From Colicola sp016286205 (lineage in GTDB: Bacteria; Bacteroidota; Bacteroidia; Bacteroidales; Paludibacteraceae), in contig JAEESF010000007.1 in assembly GCA_016286205.1 (NCBI GenBank), positions 62,001 through 126,000 on the forward strand: 64,000 bases of DNA. The letters are read 5' to 3'. The translations under genes were made by a program, and so were the position numbers. Each line of letters opens with the position of its first letter. The stretch's first letter is position 1. This document shows, one piece after another, positions 32,260 to 41,745 of this stretch. The notes under the pieces were generated by a model. It was given only the letters and a program-made list of their open reading frames with translations, was not told the DNA's origin and did no database searches.

Positions 32260-33858
32260 ATGAAAAACGTATTTAAGTATCTTTTGTTGGTATCGGTTGT
32301 TATTACCGCTGCATCTTGCAACAAGCGTGAATTGAACACACGTGTCAGCAACACAACAGGTTGGAATTATTTCGATGAGCGTACGACTAATTTTGAGGCT
32401 AACGAAGGCGTAGGAAATGTCAATCCGGTGGGAATGATTCCTATCCAAGGTGGTACATTTACGGTGGGAGAGAAGGATGAGTTCCTGACCGCTCCTCGTA
32501 ACAATGAGACCCGTAGTCTAACCGTAAGTTCATTCTACATGGACAAGTATGAAGTAACTAACCTCAACTGGAACGAGTATCTTCATTGGTTGGATTTCGT
32601 GTTCGGTGCAGTTGCTCCGGAATTGGTGGATGAGGCTCGTCCTGACCACAAAGTATGGCGTGAGGATATGGCCTACAACGATCCGTATGAGGAGAACTAT
32701 TTTGAGCACCCAGCATTCTCATTCTACCCAGTAGTTGGTGTTACTTGGGAGCAAGCTATGGCTTACTGCCAATGGCGTACCGACCGCGTCAATGAGATGG
32801 CTTTGGTTAATGCCGGTGCTATCGTAATTCCTCCGTTCGGAGACTTACAACCGACTGACGATGAGGCATATAAGGATGAGTGGGAACAACAAACCGGATA
32901 TGAGATGTATGCATACGAAGAGGTTAGCCCGGAGGATCCGGAGCAGACTGTTACGATGTATCGTCCTAGCTACGAGTGGATTCGCGATAAGTTTGTCTTC
33001 AATACCGAGAAATATCTGATGGATGAAACCTATCTGCCGGAATACGGCCGTAAGCCGAAATTGGATAGTTATGGTGTTGAGCGCAAAGTCAATATCGCTG
33101 ATGGTATCTTCGTTACCGGTTATCGTCTGCCGACAGAGTCAGAGTGGGAATTTGCTGCTTATGCTCCGGTTGCAGGCGAGGATGGTTTGACCATCGAGGG
33201 TAAGGTTTATCCTTGGTCGGGTTATCACCCACGTGATCTCTCGAAGCACAATGCAGGTCAATTGCAAGCGAACTTTGTTCGTGGTCGTGGTGATATGATG
33301 GGTGTCAGCGGTGCACTGAACGATCGTCGCGTTATTACCAACCCTGTTGACGAATTTGCTCCGAATGATTTCGGTCTGTACAACATGGCAGGAAACGTTA
33401 ACGAGTGGGTAATGGATGTATATCGTGAGACCAGTTTCCAAGAGACCAGCGAATACAACTCCTATCGTGGTAATATCTACAGCCATCCGGTATTGGATGA
33501 GAACGGTAAGTTTGAGATTGACTCTGTAGGTTGCATCAAGATTACTTGGGGCAAAGAGGATGATAAGCGTGATGTAATGGATGGCGACTTTGCTAGTCTG
33601 TTCGAGACCGATTATCCGCTAGATACAGTAGGTATCGAGAACTTAGCATCTGTCAAGACTGACCCAACCGACATCTTGGCTCCGCGTATTACCAAGAAGA
33701 GCCGTGTTTACAAAGGTGGTTCTTGGGCTGATCGTATCTACTGGCTCAACCCATCCACACGTCGTTACATGGATCAAGACAAGAGTTCGTCCAAGATTGG
33801 TTTCCGTTGCGCAATGTCTACGCTGGGTGACCAGATTCCTGGAACTCCGGTTCGTTAA
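32260..33858 (+). CDS. gldJ: GldJ/GldK-family SUMF1-fold lipoprotein (T9SS/gliding)
   Basis: 532 residues. Lipoprotein signal with Cys20 (AASCNKR), then an FGE/SUMF1-like domain without the catalytic cysteines of true FGly enzymes. NTTGWNYFDER near the start, GMIPIQGGTFTVGE, VSSFYMDKYEVTNLNW, YPVVGVTWEQAMAYCQWRTDRVNE, NMAGNVNEWVMDVY and KGGSWADRIYWLNP match GldJ/GldK proteins of the type IX secretion and gliding machinery. Length and the TGW opening favour GldJ; it stands alone, without gldL, gldM, gldN, unlike gldK. The cargo proteins downstream fit a T9SS-positive cell. GldJ versus GldK is not settled. Confidence 0.75.
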   Translation: MKNVFKYLLLVSVVITAASCNKRELNTRVSNTTGWNYFDERTTNFEANEGVGNVNPVGMIPIQGGTFTVGEKDEFLTAPRNNETRSLTVSSFYMDKYEVTNLNWNEYLHWLDFVFGAVAPELVDEARPDHKVWREDMAYNDPYEENYFEHPAFSFYPVVGVTWEQAMAYCQWRTDRVNEMALVNAGAIVIPPFGDLQPTDDEAYKDEWEQQTGYEMYAYEEVSPEDPEQTVTMYRPSYEWIRDKFVFNTEKYLMDETYLPEYGRKPKLDSYGVERKVNIADGIFVTGYRLPTESEWEFAAYAPVAGEDGLTIEGKVYPWSGYHPRDLSKHNAGQLQANFVRGRGDMMGVSGALNDRRVITNPVDEFAPNDFGLYNMAGNVNEWVMDVYRETSFQETSEYNSYRGNIYSHPVLDENGKFEIDSVGCIKITWGKEDDKRDVMDGDFASLFETDYPLDTVGIENLASVKTDPTDILAPRITKKSRVYKGGSWADRIYWLNPSTRRYMDQDKSSSKIGFRCAMSTLGDQIPGTPVR

Positions 33859-33880
33859 TATTCTAAATTAAGTTAAGAAT

Positions 33881-34255
33881 ATGAATTTTCCTGATAATAT
33901 CCGTTATACCAGCGAGCACGAATGGATTCGCGTAGAGGGTAACGAAGCATTTGTAGGAATCACAGATTATGCTCAGTCAGAGTTAGGTGAGATAGTCTTT
34001 ATTGATGTTCCTACTTTAGGCGAAATAGTAGCTCAAGGCGATGTATTCGGTTCGATTGAGGCTGTAAAGACTGTGAGCGATCTGAATATGCCAGTGAGCG
34101 GAGAAGTGCTCGAGATTAATGGAGCACTAGATGCTGCGCCGGAATTGGTGAACAACGATCCGTATGGTGAAGGTTGGATCATCCGTATAAGTGTCAAGGA
34201 TGCATCAGAACTCGACAAACTGATGGACGCTGCGGCATATCAGGCTTCGCTATAA
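33881..34255 (+). CDS. gcvH: Glycine cleavage system H protein
   Basis: 124 residues; lipoate carrier moving the aminomethyl group between P, T and L proteins. YTSEHEWIRVEG at the start, DYAQSELGEIVFIDVP and GSIEAVKTVSDL with lipoylated Lys63, then the AAPELVNNDPYGEGW stretch. Normal length. It follows the GldJ-like gene by 22 nt without a new promoter; the other gcv genes are not in this window. Confidence 0.95.
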   Translation: MNFPDNIRYTSEHEWIRVEGNEAFVGITDYAQSELGEIVFIDVPTLGEIVAQGDVFGSIEAVKTVSDLNMPVSGEVLEINGALDAAPELVNNDPYGEGWIIRISVKDASELDKLMDAAAYQASL

Positions 34256-34278
34256 GACAAGTTTCTATATCCAATAAT

Positions 34279-34314
34279 GAAGGGCTTCTATCAAGCGATA
34301 GGAGTCCTTCTTTT
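34279..34314 (+). terminator. Terminator after gcvH
   Basis: Stem GAAGGGCTTCTATC with GATAGGAGTCCTTC (two G-U-type pairs) around AAGC, followed by TTTTA. Confidence 0.7.
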
Positions 34315-34425
34315 ATGTGTGCAGTTGGTTTCTCTCCAATCGTTACATCCACTTATTTATATTTACTATTTGTTAAATATAAAAAGTGTGCGCGCGCACG
34401 AAGAATGTCTTATTGCCGGAGAATT

Positions 34426-34500
34426 GGCAAAAAACGCCACAAAATGCCAAATAATGCAAAGTAAAGGTGGCAAAAATCTCAAAAAATATACTTTTTGCGT
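34426..34500. other. Phased A-tract region before the surface-protein operon
   Basis: Between gcvH and the next gene (34256-34582) lie the terminator, a 12-bp palindrome GTGCGCGCGCAC (34388-34399) and here a run of A-tracts in units of ten bases (GGCAAAAAAC, GCCACAAAAT, GCCAAATAAT, GCAAAGTAAA), followed by further A-runs up to the promoter. Helically phased A-tracts predict curved DNA. No gene seen. Confidence 0.45.
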
Positions 34501-34507
34501 CATTTTG

Positions 34508-34538
34508 TTGGAGTTCCCGAATGTTTTTAGTACCTTTG
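34508..34538 (+). promoter_or_regulatory. Promoter of the barrel/T9SS cargo operon
   Basis: -33 TTG at 34508-34510 and -7 TACCTTTG at 34531-34538, 20 nt apart, 44 nt before the ATG at 34583. Confidence 0.75.
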
Positions 34539-34582
34539 TGCCCGATTTTTGTATATTATAAGGTATTGTCTGTTAAGGTACT

Positions 34583-35452
34583 ATGTCTTATAAGGTGACA
34601 TATCGTCGCTTTTGTATACTTCTAGGAACCCTATTCATCAGTACATTTGGTTCGTATGCATTGGCTGCCGGGACGCATTATCTGCGTGGGGCGGCTAGTG
34701 TAGGATACGTGCATGATATGGGCGGTCAGACACCAGAGATAACTAGTGTGGACGAGGCGCAAGCGTTAGTTGGAAGCGGTCAGGTCGAGCGACTAGAGAA
34801 AAGCAATGGTGTGGGAACCGGAATAGGTATTGGGTATAGGTATGCATATAAGCACTTGCTGATAGATGTAGGTCTAGGATGTGATTATCGTTATCGAGTC
34901 AATCAGCTAACAGACATAGTAAATATAGAACAACCTGCTGTGGATGAGGAAGGGTATGATTATATGGGACTCCATACATGGTCCGGTAGAAACAACACAT
35001 GGCAAAATGTGGGGCTGAATATACCGATTATGGTAGGAGGAGAATGGAAGAGTGTTTATTTTCTAGTAGGTGCCAAACTGAATGTGAATGTGTGGGGAAA
35101 GAGTCAAGAAAAGGGAAAATATTCCTTGGTTGCGGATTATGACAGATATATGAATGCGTTTTCGGGCATGAGCAATCATGGCTATGTTACGGATGAACCT
35201 TACGCGTGCGCGCCCACGACGTGCTCATTCAGTTGGGATGTTCGCGCTTGTGCAGAAGTAGGGTATTGCTTGTCGGGTGCTGCATCCTACAGTCGTACGC
35301 GGTCTGTTTCTCCTCGTTATTATCTGGGTGCTTATGCAGAATATGGTATTGCGCCTAACAATAAAATTTATAATTCGCTGGAAGTGGGAGCTAGGTTAAC
35401 CATCTTGCTGCCGATAAAAGCTAAAGAAGCATGTATGTGTTTGAGCGAATGA
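34583..35452 (+). CDS. Outer-membrane beta-barrel protein, family 2
   Basis: 289 residues with a signal peptide ending near SYALAAG. Strand patterns HYLRGAASVGYVHDM, IGYRYAYKHLLIDVGLG, VYFLVGAKLNVNVWG and YYLGAYAEYGIAP, closing with LEVGARLTILLPI, are barrel-like and parallel the proteins at 29584 and 52809. Cys residues (CACAPTTC, CAEVGYC) are present in mid-protein. The TGA stop overlaps the ATG of the next gene (ATGA), so it is co-translated with a roughly 1000-residue T9SS cargo protein; a role in its assembly or display is possible. Confidence 0.7.
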   Translation: MSYKVTYRRFCILLGTLFISTFGSYALAAGTHYLRGAASVGYVHDMGGQTPEITSVDEAQALVGSGQVERLEKSNGVGTGIGIGYRYAYKHLLIDVGLGCDYRYRVNQLTDIVNIEQPAVDEEGYDYMGLHTWSGRNNTWQNVGLNIPIMVGGEWKSVYFLVGAKLNVNVWGKSQEKGKYSLVADYDRYMNAFSGMSNHGYVTDEPYACAPTTCSFSWDVRACAEVGYCLSGAASYSRTRSVSPRYYLGAYAEYGIAPNNKIYNSLEVGARLTILLPIKAKEACMCLSE

Positions 35453-38400
35453 AAATGAATCGCAAAAATATGATAGGTATGATTGCACTACTGATGACCA
35501 TTACAATGGGCATTGGTAAGTTGAGTGCCGCGGCTATTACCATGGCCGATCTGCCTTATCTGTGCGATTTTGAAAACGACGAGGAAAATGCTAATTGGGT
35601 ACTGAACCCAAACATAAGTACCATCACGACGAATAATGCGTGGGTGATAGGTTCTACCATAGCTTATACAGGTCGGAAATCGCTATATGTATCGCAAGAT
35701 GGCGGAGCAACCAATACGTATGCACAAACCAACAATGTGCTCCTGGCTTATCGTGACATCACGTTGGAGGCAGGTGATTATGATGTAGCATACGATTGGA
35801 TTGGAACGGGCAATAAGACTCGTGGTTATGTCAAAGTGATCTATGCCAATCGTCCAACCAGTGGTTTGAATTGCCTTGGAAACGCCACAGAACCAACGTA
35901 TGTATCTAGTGCCGTTCAGTTGATGGGCGATAATGAGAGTCTGGTAGATGGAGATGCATGGCGTCATATCCAGGCGCGCATTACGATCCCGGTAGCACAA
36001 GCCAACAAGACAACCACTCGTCTGCTGTTTATTTGGGTGAATAATGATGCGACGATTCGCGATAGCATTACCTCGATAGCCATTGATAATTTCCAGTTGG
36101 CAAAAGCTTCGCCCAATGATTATCCAAGCAATATTCATGTGACGACTGTGTTAAATACCTCCACCGTAAGTTGGGATGGTTCGGCTGAGGAATACGAGGT
36201 GATGTACCGCAAGAAAACCGATAGCGAATTTACCACGGTTCCTGTGGATGGCAACAGTGTTACGCTGGAGAATGTAGAGTACGGTGCATACGAGTTCTGG
36301 ATTTGTGGAGTCAATGGAGAGGATAAGACGGTTTATACGGTATTCCCTGTCGTTTATCTCTACGAAACGGACTGCTTCGATGCACTGAATATGTACAATG
36401 CTACTTTCGAATACGGATCGTGGCAGTACAGAACGGGCAAAGATGTGAAGGGAACCACTCGTGTGGATTACGGTCCGGGCGACGTACGAAGCCGCCACAC
36501 CACGCATTTTGATCTAACCGAAGTAGATCCGCGTACCGTAGTGATGAATGGAAGAGATACCGTAGCTTGTCTCCGAACCGTTCCAACCGGAGAATTTGGT
36601 TCCGTGAGATTAGGAAACTGGAACACCGGTAGTGAGTATGAATCGATGACATTCCATTATACGGTTGAATCGAATTCGATGGCAGTGCTGCTGATAAAAT
36701 ATGCTATCGTTTTGGAGAATCCGGACCACCAGGAAACTGAACAACCGCGTTTCACGTTGGATGTATTTGATGAATCGGGTGTATCAATTGATACCAAATG
36801 CGCCTCGGTTGATTTCCACTCGCCTACACCGCGTGAATGGCAGAACCCGGAAATTCAAGCTCTTTGGCACACCAACAATTGGTCAACTGGTCCTAGCGGA
36901 AGTCGAACCGTAATGTGGCAAGACTGGAAGACGATAGGTATTAGCATGGAGGACTACATTGGTAAAACGCTGACGATCACGCTTACTTCGTACGATTGTG
37001 ATCAAGGTGGACACTTCGGCTATGCCTATTTCATGCTCAACTGTTCGCGCAGCGATGTGGATGGATTGCCATGGGGAGAAGGTTCGACAACTCAACAATT
37101 TACGGCACCGAACGGATTTGATTATGCCTGGTTTAACAGAAACGATGAGCAACTAGCAGATACCTTGTCGCAAGAGAGATTTTTCTATGTGCTAGAATCG
37201 GATACCAATACCTATTTATGCCATGCGACCTATCCATCGAATCCTGAGTGCGGATTCTGGTTTGATGCCAGTGCAAAGCCTCACCATCCGAAAGCCGAGT
37301 TAGCATGGAAATGGGCTCCAAGGAATTGTCAAAATGGATTTATTTGGTATAACAAATGTCACGTATTGTTGGTAAACCAACAAACAGGAGAAGTAGAGCA
37401 TCGTTATGACAAGCAATTGGAGAGTTGCTTCTTGATATACGATGATCAAACCGAGGCTGCAATTGGTTATGAAGAAAATGGCAATTACGTAGCCATGCCG
37501 GATGATGGAGGAACAGTGTACTACGGAGTAAGAACCGGAGTATACGTCAACAATCAACTATTTGCCGATACCGCATGGTATGAGATAGAAATACCGGCGA
37601 TAGGTCCGGTGGATACGCATCTATACGATACCGTTTGTAGAGGTGAATCCATCATCTTCCCGATAGGTACGCACAACAAACGTACAGAGACGGGCGATTA
37701 TGCGGACAGTTTGATTAGCGTAATAACCGGCTGCGATAGTACAGTGATAATGCACCTGAAAGTGCATGAACCAAAGATGGAGGAGGTGTATGATACCATT
37801 TGTCCGGGAGGCAGATATTCGTTCAACGGCAAAGTACTGACCACGACCGGCAAGCAAACGGCAATGGTTACCAGTATGGAAACCGGCTGCGACAGTTTGG
37901 TGACACTGTGGTTGACTGTCGCTCCACGCCCAACAATCGAAGTCGCTAATCCACGTTTGTGCGCTGATCAGCCATTGTTGCTGGTTAGTCCGGAAAGGCC
38001 GTTTATGGACAGAATGCGTGTAGAAGTAGACGAAATAGACACCCTATTCCAACTGCGAGGCAATGACGATGAAATATCTGTTCAGATTGGCAACCGTCAG
38101 GCCGGTCCGCAAACGGCTATAGTATATACATACATGCCGTGGTGCGATACGTATTTTGTTGATTCTGTGGAATTTGAAGTCAGTCTGTCGAGTAGTATTA
38201 TTGAGGCGCGTTTTGATGATGTATTGACATTCTTGAGCGAAGCATACAATGGCGGTTTGACCTTTACTTCGTACCAATGGTACGCCAACGGCGTTGCGAT
38301 AGAGGGTGCTACTCAGTCGTGGTACTACGAACCGGGATTGGATCCGGATACAGAATATACAGTACGCGTGACATTGGCAGATGGAACGCAAGTATGGGTT

Positions 38401-38550
38401 TGCCCATTCTCGTTCAACGAGCGTCATCAGACACTGGGAGTGGACGAGACAGAAACGAGAGAATTGCCTCGCAAATTGTTGCGTGATGGTCAGTTGATAA
38501 TCCAATGCAACCATCACGAATATGATGCTCGAGGAGCAAGGATACGATAA
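35449..38550 (+). CDS. T9SS cargo: large secreted modular protein 1
   Basis: 1033 residues. The ATG at 35449 overlaps the upstream stop as ATGA; a signal peptide (IGMIALLMTITMGIGKLSAA) follows. An N-terminal choice-of-anchor-like module (YLCDFENDEENANW...), a fibronectin-III-like part (~218-305), a second large beta domain (~320-560), two CDST/CDSL repeats (GCDSTVIMHLKVHEP, GCDSLVTLWLTV), an Ig/PKD-like FTSYQWYANG segment, and a short C-terminal tail GQLIIQCNHHEYDARGARIR. That tail matches those at 38569, 56612 and 57893. Paralogue of the next gene over most of its length. Confidence 0.8.
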   Translation: MKMNRKNMIGMIALLMTITMGIGKLSAAAITMADLPYLCDFENDEENANWVLNPNISTITTNNAWVIGSTIAYTGRKSLYVSQDGGATNTYAQTNNVLLAYRDITLEAGDYDVAYDWIGTGNKTRGYVKVIYANRPTSGLNCLGNATEPTYVSSAVQLMGDNESLVDGDAWRHIQARITIPVAQANKTTTRLLFIWVNNDATIRDSITSIAIDNFQLAKASPNDYPSNIHVTTVLNTSTVSWDGSAEEYEVMYRKKTDSEFTTVPVDGNSVTLENVEYGAYEFWICGVNGEDKTVYTVFPVVYLYETDCFDALNMYNATFEYGSWQYRTGKDVKGTTRVDYGPGDVRSRHTTHFDLTEVDPRTVVMNGRDTVACLRTVPTGEFGSVRLGNWNTGSEYESMTFHYTVESNSMAVLLIKYAIVLENPDHQETEQPRFTLDVFDESGVSIDTKCASVDFHSPTPREWQNPEIQALWHTNNWSTGPSGSRTVMWQDWKTIGISMEDYIGKTLTITLTSYDCDQGGHFGYAYFMLNCSRSDVDGLPWGEGSTTQQFTAPNGFDYAWFNRNDEQLADTLSQERFFYVLESDTNTYLCHATYPSNPECGFWFDASAKPHHPKAELAWKWAPRNCQNGFIWYNKCHVLLVNQQTGEVEHRYDKQLESCFLIYDDQTEAAIGYEENGNYVAMPDDGGTVYYGVRTGVYVNNQLFADTAWYEIEIPAIGPVDTHLYDTVCRGESIIFPIGTHNKRTETGDYADSLISVITGCDSTVIMHLKVHEPKMEEVYDTICPGGRYSFNGKVLTTTGKQTAMVTSMETGCDSLVTLWLTVAPRPTIEVANPRLCADQPLLLVSPERPFMDRMRVEVDEIDTLFQLRGNDDEISVQIGNRQAGPQTAIVYTYMPWCDTYFVDSVEFEVSLSSSIIEARFDDVLTFLSEAYNGGLTFTSYQWYANGVAIEGATQSWYYEPGLDPDTEYTVRVTLADGTQVWVCPFSFNERHQTLGVDETETRELPRKLLRDGQLIIQCNHHEYDARGARIR

Positions 38551-38568
38551 GAAAGAAAACGTAACGAT

Positions 38569-41500
38569 ATGAAGCGAATAATATTTTTAATATTAACCGC
38601 ATGTACATTCGCTAATGCATTTGCGCAATTAGCACACAGTTATTCGTGTGATTTTGAGAGTGCAACAGAGAATGCGAATTGGAACCTGAATACTCCGAAG
38701 AACGAAGGATATACTTGGGTGAATCTTTGGCATATAGGCAATGGCGTATCATCGTTAGGTGCACAGTCGTTGTATATATCCGCTGATGGTGGTACCACGG
38801 CAGGTTACAAGAAGACTGAGTCGCGCGTGATGATTGCATGGCGTGAGTTGACTTTGGAAGCCGGTAGATACGATTTGTCTTTCGACTGGATGTGTGGTGG
38901 CGATTCTTCTCGTGCAGCACTGATGGTAGCTTGGGTACCAGAAAGTCAATTCGGCAGTATGGTTTGTAAAAGTAATGATGATTACAATGCCACTGCATGG
39001 ATTGCACAGAATATGCTTCAGTTCAACGGCACACCGCTATTGGAAGGTGGTTCGGTTTGGACGCATACATCCGTAGAAGGAATTCAGTCGGATGGTACAC
39101 CTCATCGTTTGGTTTATTTGTTTGTAAACAGCAGTGCTGCGCAACTGGTTCAACCCGGTCCGTGTGTGGATAACATCTTGCTGGCTCGTAATAATTGTGG
39201 CAAACCCACCGATATGGAAGTTTCTACGATGGGCCAAACAGCTCACCTATCGTGGCAATCATCCGGCGAGGCATTCAATCTGCGTATGCATCGAATGGGA
39301 GATACGGAAGCCACAGAGGTTCGTGATTTGAAGGGCCAAGGTTATACTTCGGTATTGCCGTTTGGTGTATATGATATTCAGATACAAGTTATTTGCCAAG
39401 GCGATACAAGTGTATGGTACGATTTTCCTGTGGCATTTATTTTTGATGCCCGTTGTTTCAACTATCTCAATCTGACAGATAAGAACTGTTTCTTCTCGGA
39501 AGAGACTGCTGCGGATTGGCACGCCAACGACACCTTGCTACGTGTGGGACATAAGATAGATTACGGATTCACATCGATGTGGAGTCGTCATACGATACAC
39601 TACAGTCCGGATGAGTACGATGCTCGTACGAGAGGGAGTGTGGATTCGGAAGATAACCCTGTGCCGCCATTGAAAACTGTGCCAGACGGAGAATTGGCTT
39701 CTGTTCGTGTGGGTAGTTGGGAGAAATATGCTCGTGTGGCTCGTATCACTTATGATTTTGTGGTGGACAGCAAAGAAGCCGGCGCATTGATGCTGAAGTA
39801 TGCTCTTGTGCTAGAATCGTCCGGTCACCAGGAAGAACAACGCCCGCGTTTCACTATCAATATAGTAGATGCAGAGACAGGACAAGACCTGAGTAGTTGT
39901 ACGACGGTTGATTTATCGTCTAAGACCAGTGGTGACGGTTGGAATCGTGTGCCGGATGGCGGAGATGGCACTCGTGATGTATGTTGGCGCGATTGGACTA
40001 CGCTCGGTTTGAACCTGGCCGATTATGATGGCAAGCATATCAAAGTGATATTGACTTCGATGGGTTGTACCGCAGAAATTCACTATGGTTATGCCTATTT
40101 CACCCTGAATTGTATATCCGGCAACATAGAAGGAATACAATGTGGAAATACTCCGACGAATCAGTTCATCGCTCCGGAAGGATTTAATTATCGTTGGTAT
40201 CTGCTGAGTCAACCGAGTGTGACACTGGGAAGAGATCGCATATACAATGTGGATTACAAAGACGATAGAGATTATGCCGTAGATGTGACCTACAAGAGCG
40301 ATCCAAACTGCAAATTCACACTATATGCCAATGCGATTCCTCGTTTCCCGATACCGGAGGCATCCTACACATTGGAGCAACGCGATTGCGGTAATTATAT
40401 TACGTTCCGCAATACGAGTCATATCCGCACCAGAAACTGGGAAACCGGTGAGATAAAAGAGACGGAGAATCGTCCGGAAGCTGTGATATGGGATTTTGAT
40501 GGTTTGGTACCAGAAGCCATGACCGGCGATACCATACCTTGGAATCCATCTTTCCGATTGCCGGATGAAGAAAAAGATTATCATTTCAGTTTGCGCGCTA
40601 TAGTAGGACTATGCGATAGTACGCAACATTTCTACATACATGTACCGCATGTTGGAAAAGATTCGATAGTAGAAGATGTGGAGCGTTGCGAAGGCGATAT
40701 ATTCATGCATAACGGTCGTCCGTACGTAAGCAATGCAACCATAACGGATGAAGATTTCAACCGAGCCGGATGCGATAGTACCCATGTGATTAATCTGCAT
40801 TTTGTAGATGCAATTCGCGACACAATAGATGCCATTATTCCGGAAGGAGAAAGTTACAAACTAGGCGACCAAACACTAAGCACAAGTGGTCAGTACAGTG
40901 CTACTTTCTTGAGTCAAGCCGGTTGCGACAGTATAGTAGTACTGAATTTGCAAGTAGTAGTGCCGTTGCAAGTGGCAGTTTCGGTAGAAAATCCGTGTCA
41001 GGAAGATGCCGATTTTGCCATTTATGCCACTACCGAAAAAGGATTGGCTAATTACTATGACCTTCGTTTTGACGACTTGGCATTTAGCAATGGTTTGCTG
41101 CCACAATCGGATTCACTGGCAGACGGTTTGCGTGATACCATAATAGTGGCAATGCCGGCCGGAATAAAGCCCGGTTACTATGGTTTCAGCATCCGTTTTG
41201 ACAGTAAGGATAATGGCAGTTGCAACGTAGAAGGCGAAGTGATGGTACATTATTCGGCATCGCTGATTCAGCAGCGCTGGGACGATGTGCTGGGCATACT
41301 AAATGCCAACTATAACGGCGGATACGAATTTGAGAGTTTCCAATGGCTGCGAGATGGTAAGCCGATAGATGGCGCAACCGGTTCGTACTACTACAATGCC
41401 AATAAATTGCAGCCGGGTGAAGAATATGCTGTGTTGTTGACTCTGGTAGGTGGTGGACGTGCAATACCGACGTGTGGTTATATTGTTCCGTCTGTATCGC

Positions 41501-41619
41501 CGGTAAGTCCGACATCGACAAGCAAGAAAGTGCTGGAGAACGGAAGACTCTACATAGAAGTTGAAGGAAGAAGATACAATGCGCAAGGTTATCTGATTCG
41601 GACAGAGAGTGGCCGTTGA
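38569..41619 (+). CDS. T9SS cargo: large secreted modular protein 2
   Basis: 1016 residues; signal peptide MKRIIFLILTACTFANAFAQ. Same architecture as the protein at 35449: SYSCDFESATENANW module, fibronectin-like part, a domain with the RPRFTINIVDAETGQDLS strand and GYAYFTLNCISGN, PKD-like segments, CDST repeats (AGCDSTHVINLHF, AGCDSIVVLNLQV), FESFQWLRDGKPIDGAT and the tail GRLYIEVEGRRYNAQGYLI plus eight residues. The two genes, 18 nt apart, look like a tandem duplication that has since diverged. Probably surface-attached or released by T9SS. Confidence 0.8.
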   Translation: MKRIIFLILTACTFANAFAQLAHSYSCDFESATENANWNLNTPKNEGYTWVNLWHIGNGVSSLGAQSLYISADGGTTAGYKKTESRVMIAWRELTLEAGRYDLSFDWMCGGDSSRAALMVAWVPESQFGSMVCKSNDDYNATAWIAQNMLQFNGTPLLEGGSVWTHTSVEGIQSDGTPHRLVYLFVNSSAAQLVQPGPCVDNILLARNNCGKPTDMEVSTMGQTAHLSWQSSGEAFNLRMHRMGDTEATEVRDLKGQGYTSVLPFGVYDIQIQVICQGDTSVWYDFPVAFIFDARCFNYLNLTDKNCFFSEETAADWHANDTLLRVGHKIDYGFTSMWSRHTIHYSPDEYDARTRGSVDSEDNPVPPLKTVPDGELASVRVGSWEKYARVARITYDFVVDSKEAGALMLKYALVLESSGHQEEQRPRFTINIVDAETGQDLSSCTTVDLSSKTSGDGWNRVPDGGDGTRDVCWRDWTTLGLNLADYDGKHIKVILTSMGCTAEIHYGYAYFTLNCISGNIEGIQCGNTPTNQFIAPEGFNYRWYLLSQPSVTLGRDRIYNVDYKDDRDYAVDVTYKSDPNCKFTLYANAIPRFPIPEASYTLEQRDCGNYITFRNTSHIRTRNWETGEIKETENRPEAVIWDFDGLVPEAMTGDTIPWNPSFRLPDEEKDYHFSLRAIVGLCDSTQHFYIHVPHVGKDSIVEDVERCEGDIFMHNGRPYVSNATITDEDFNRAGCDSTHVINLHFVDAIRDTIDAIIPEGESYKLGDQTLSTSGQYSATFLSQAGCDSIVVLNLQVVVPLQVAVSVENPCQEDADFAIYATTEKGLANYYDLRFDDLAFSNGLLPQSDSLADGLRDTIIVAMPAGIKPGYYGFSIRFDSKDNGSCNVEGEVMVHYSASLIQQRWDDVLGILNANYNGGYEFESFQWLRDGKPIDGATGSYYYNANKLQPGEEYAVLLTLVGGGRAIPTCGYIVPSVSPVSPTSTSKKVLENGRLYIEVEGRRYNAQGYLIRTESGR

Positions 41620-41632
41620 GACGGAGTATTCT

Positions 41633-41676
41633 CTCGGAGTGCTCTCGATATTGTCTCGTGTTTGTCTCGTCAACTC
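41633..41676. repeat. 11-nt period tandem array A3 (4-5 units)
   Basis: Units CTCGGAGTGCT, CTCGATATTGT, CTCGTGTTTGT, CTCGTCAACTC; CTCG is invariant. A diverged fifth unit (CGGAGTATTCT, 41622-41632) precedes them. It lies just after the stop of the large cargo protein and about 70 bases before the start of the giant adhesin-like gene; no standard promoter is seen in that gap. Confidence 0.65.
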
Positions 41677-41745
41677 TAGATAAAAAATCGGAACCCCATA
41701 AGGTACAAAAAATTATACATTATTAACAACAAAAAACAAACGCAC

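Noticed and set aside
32260..33858. True formylglycine-generating enzyme
   Set aside because: The protein is a lipoprotein with GldJ/GldK-type sequence, and the paired catalytic cysteines are not evident.
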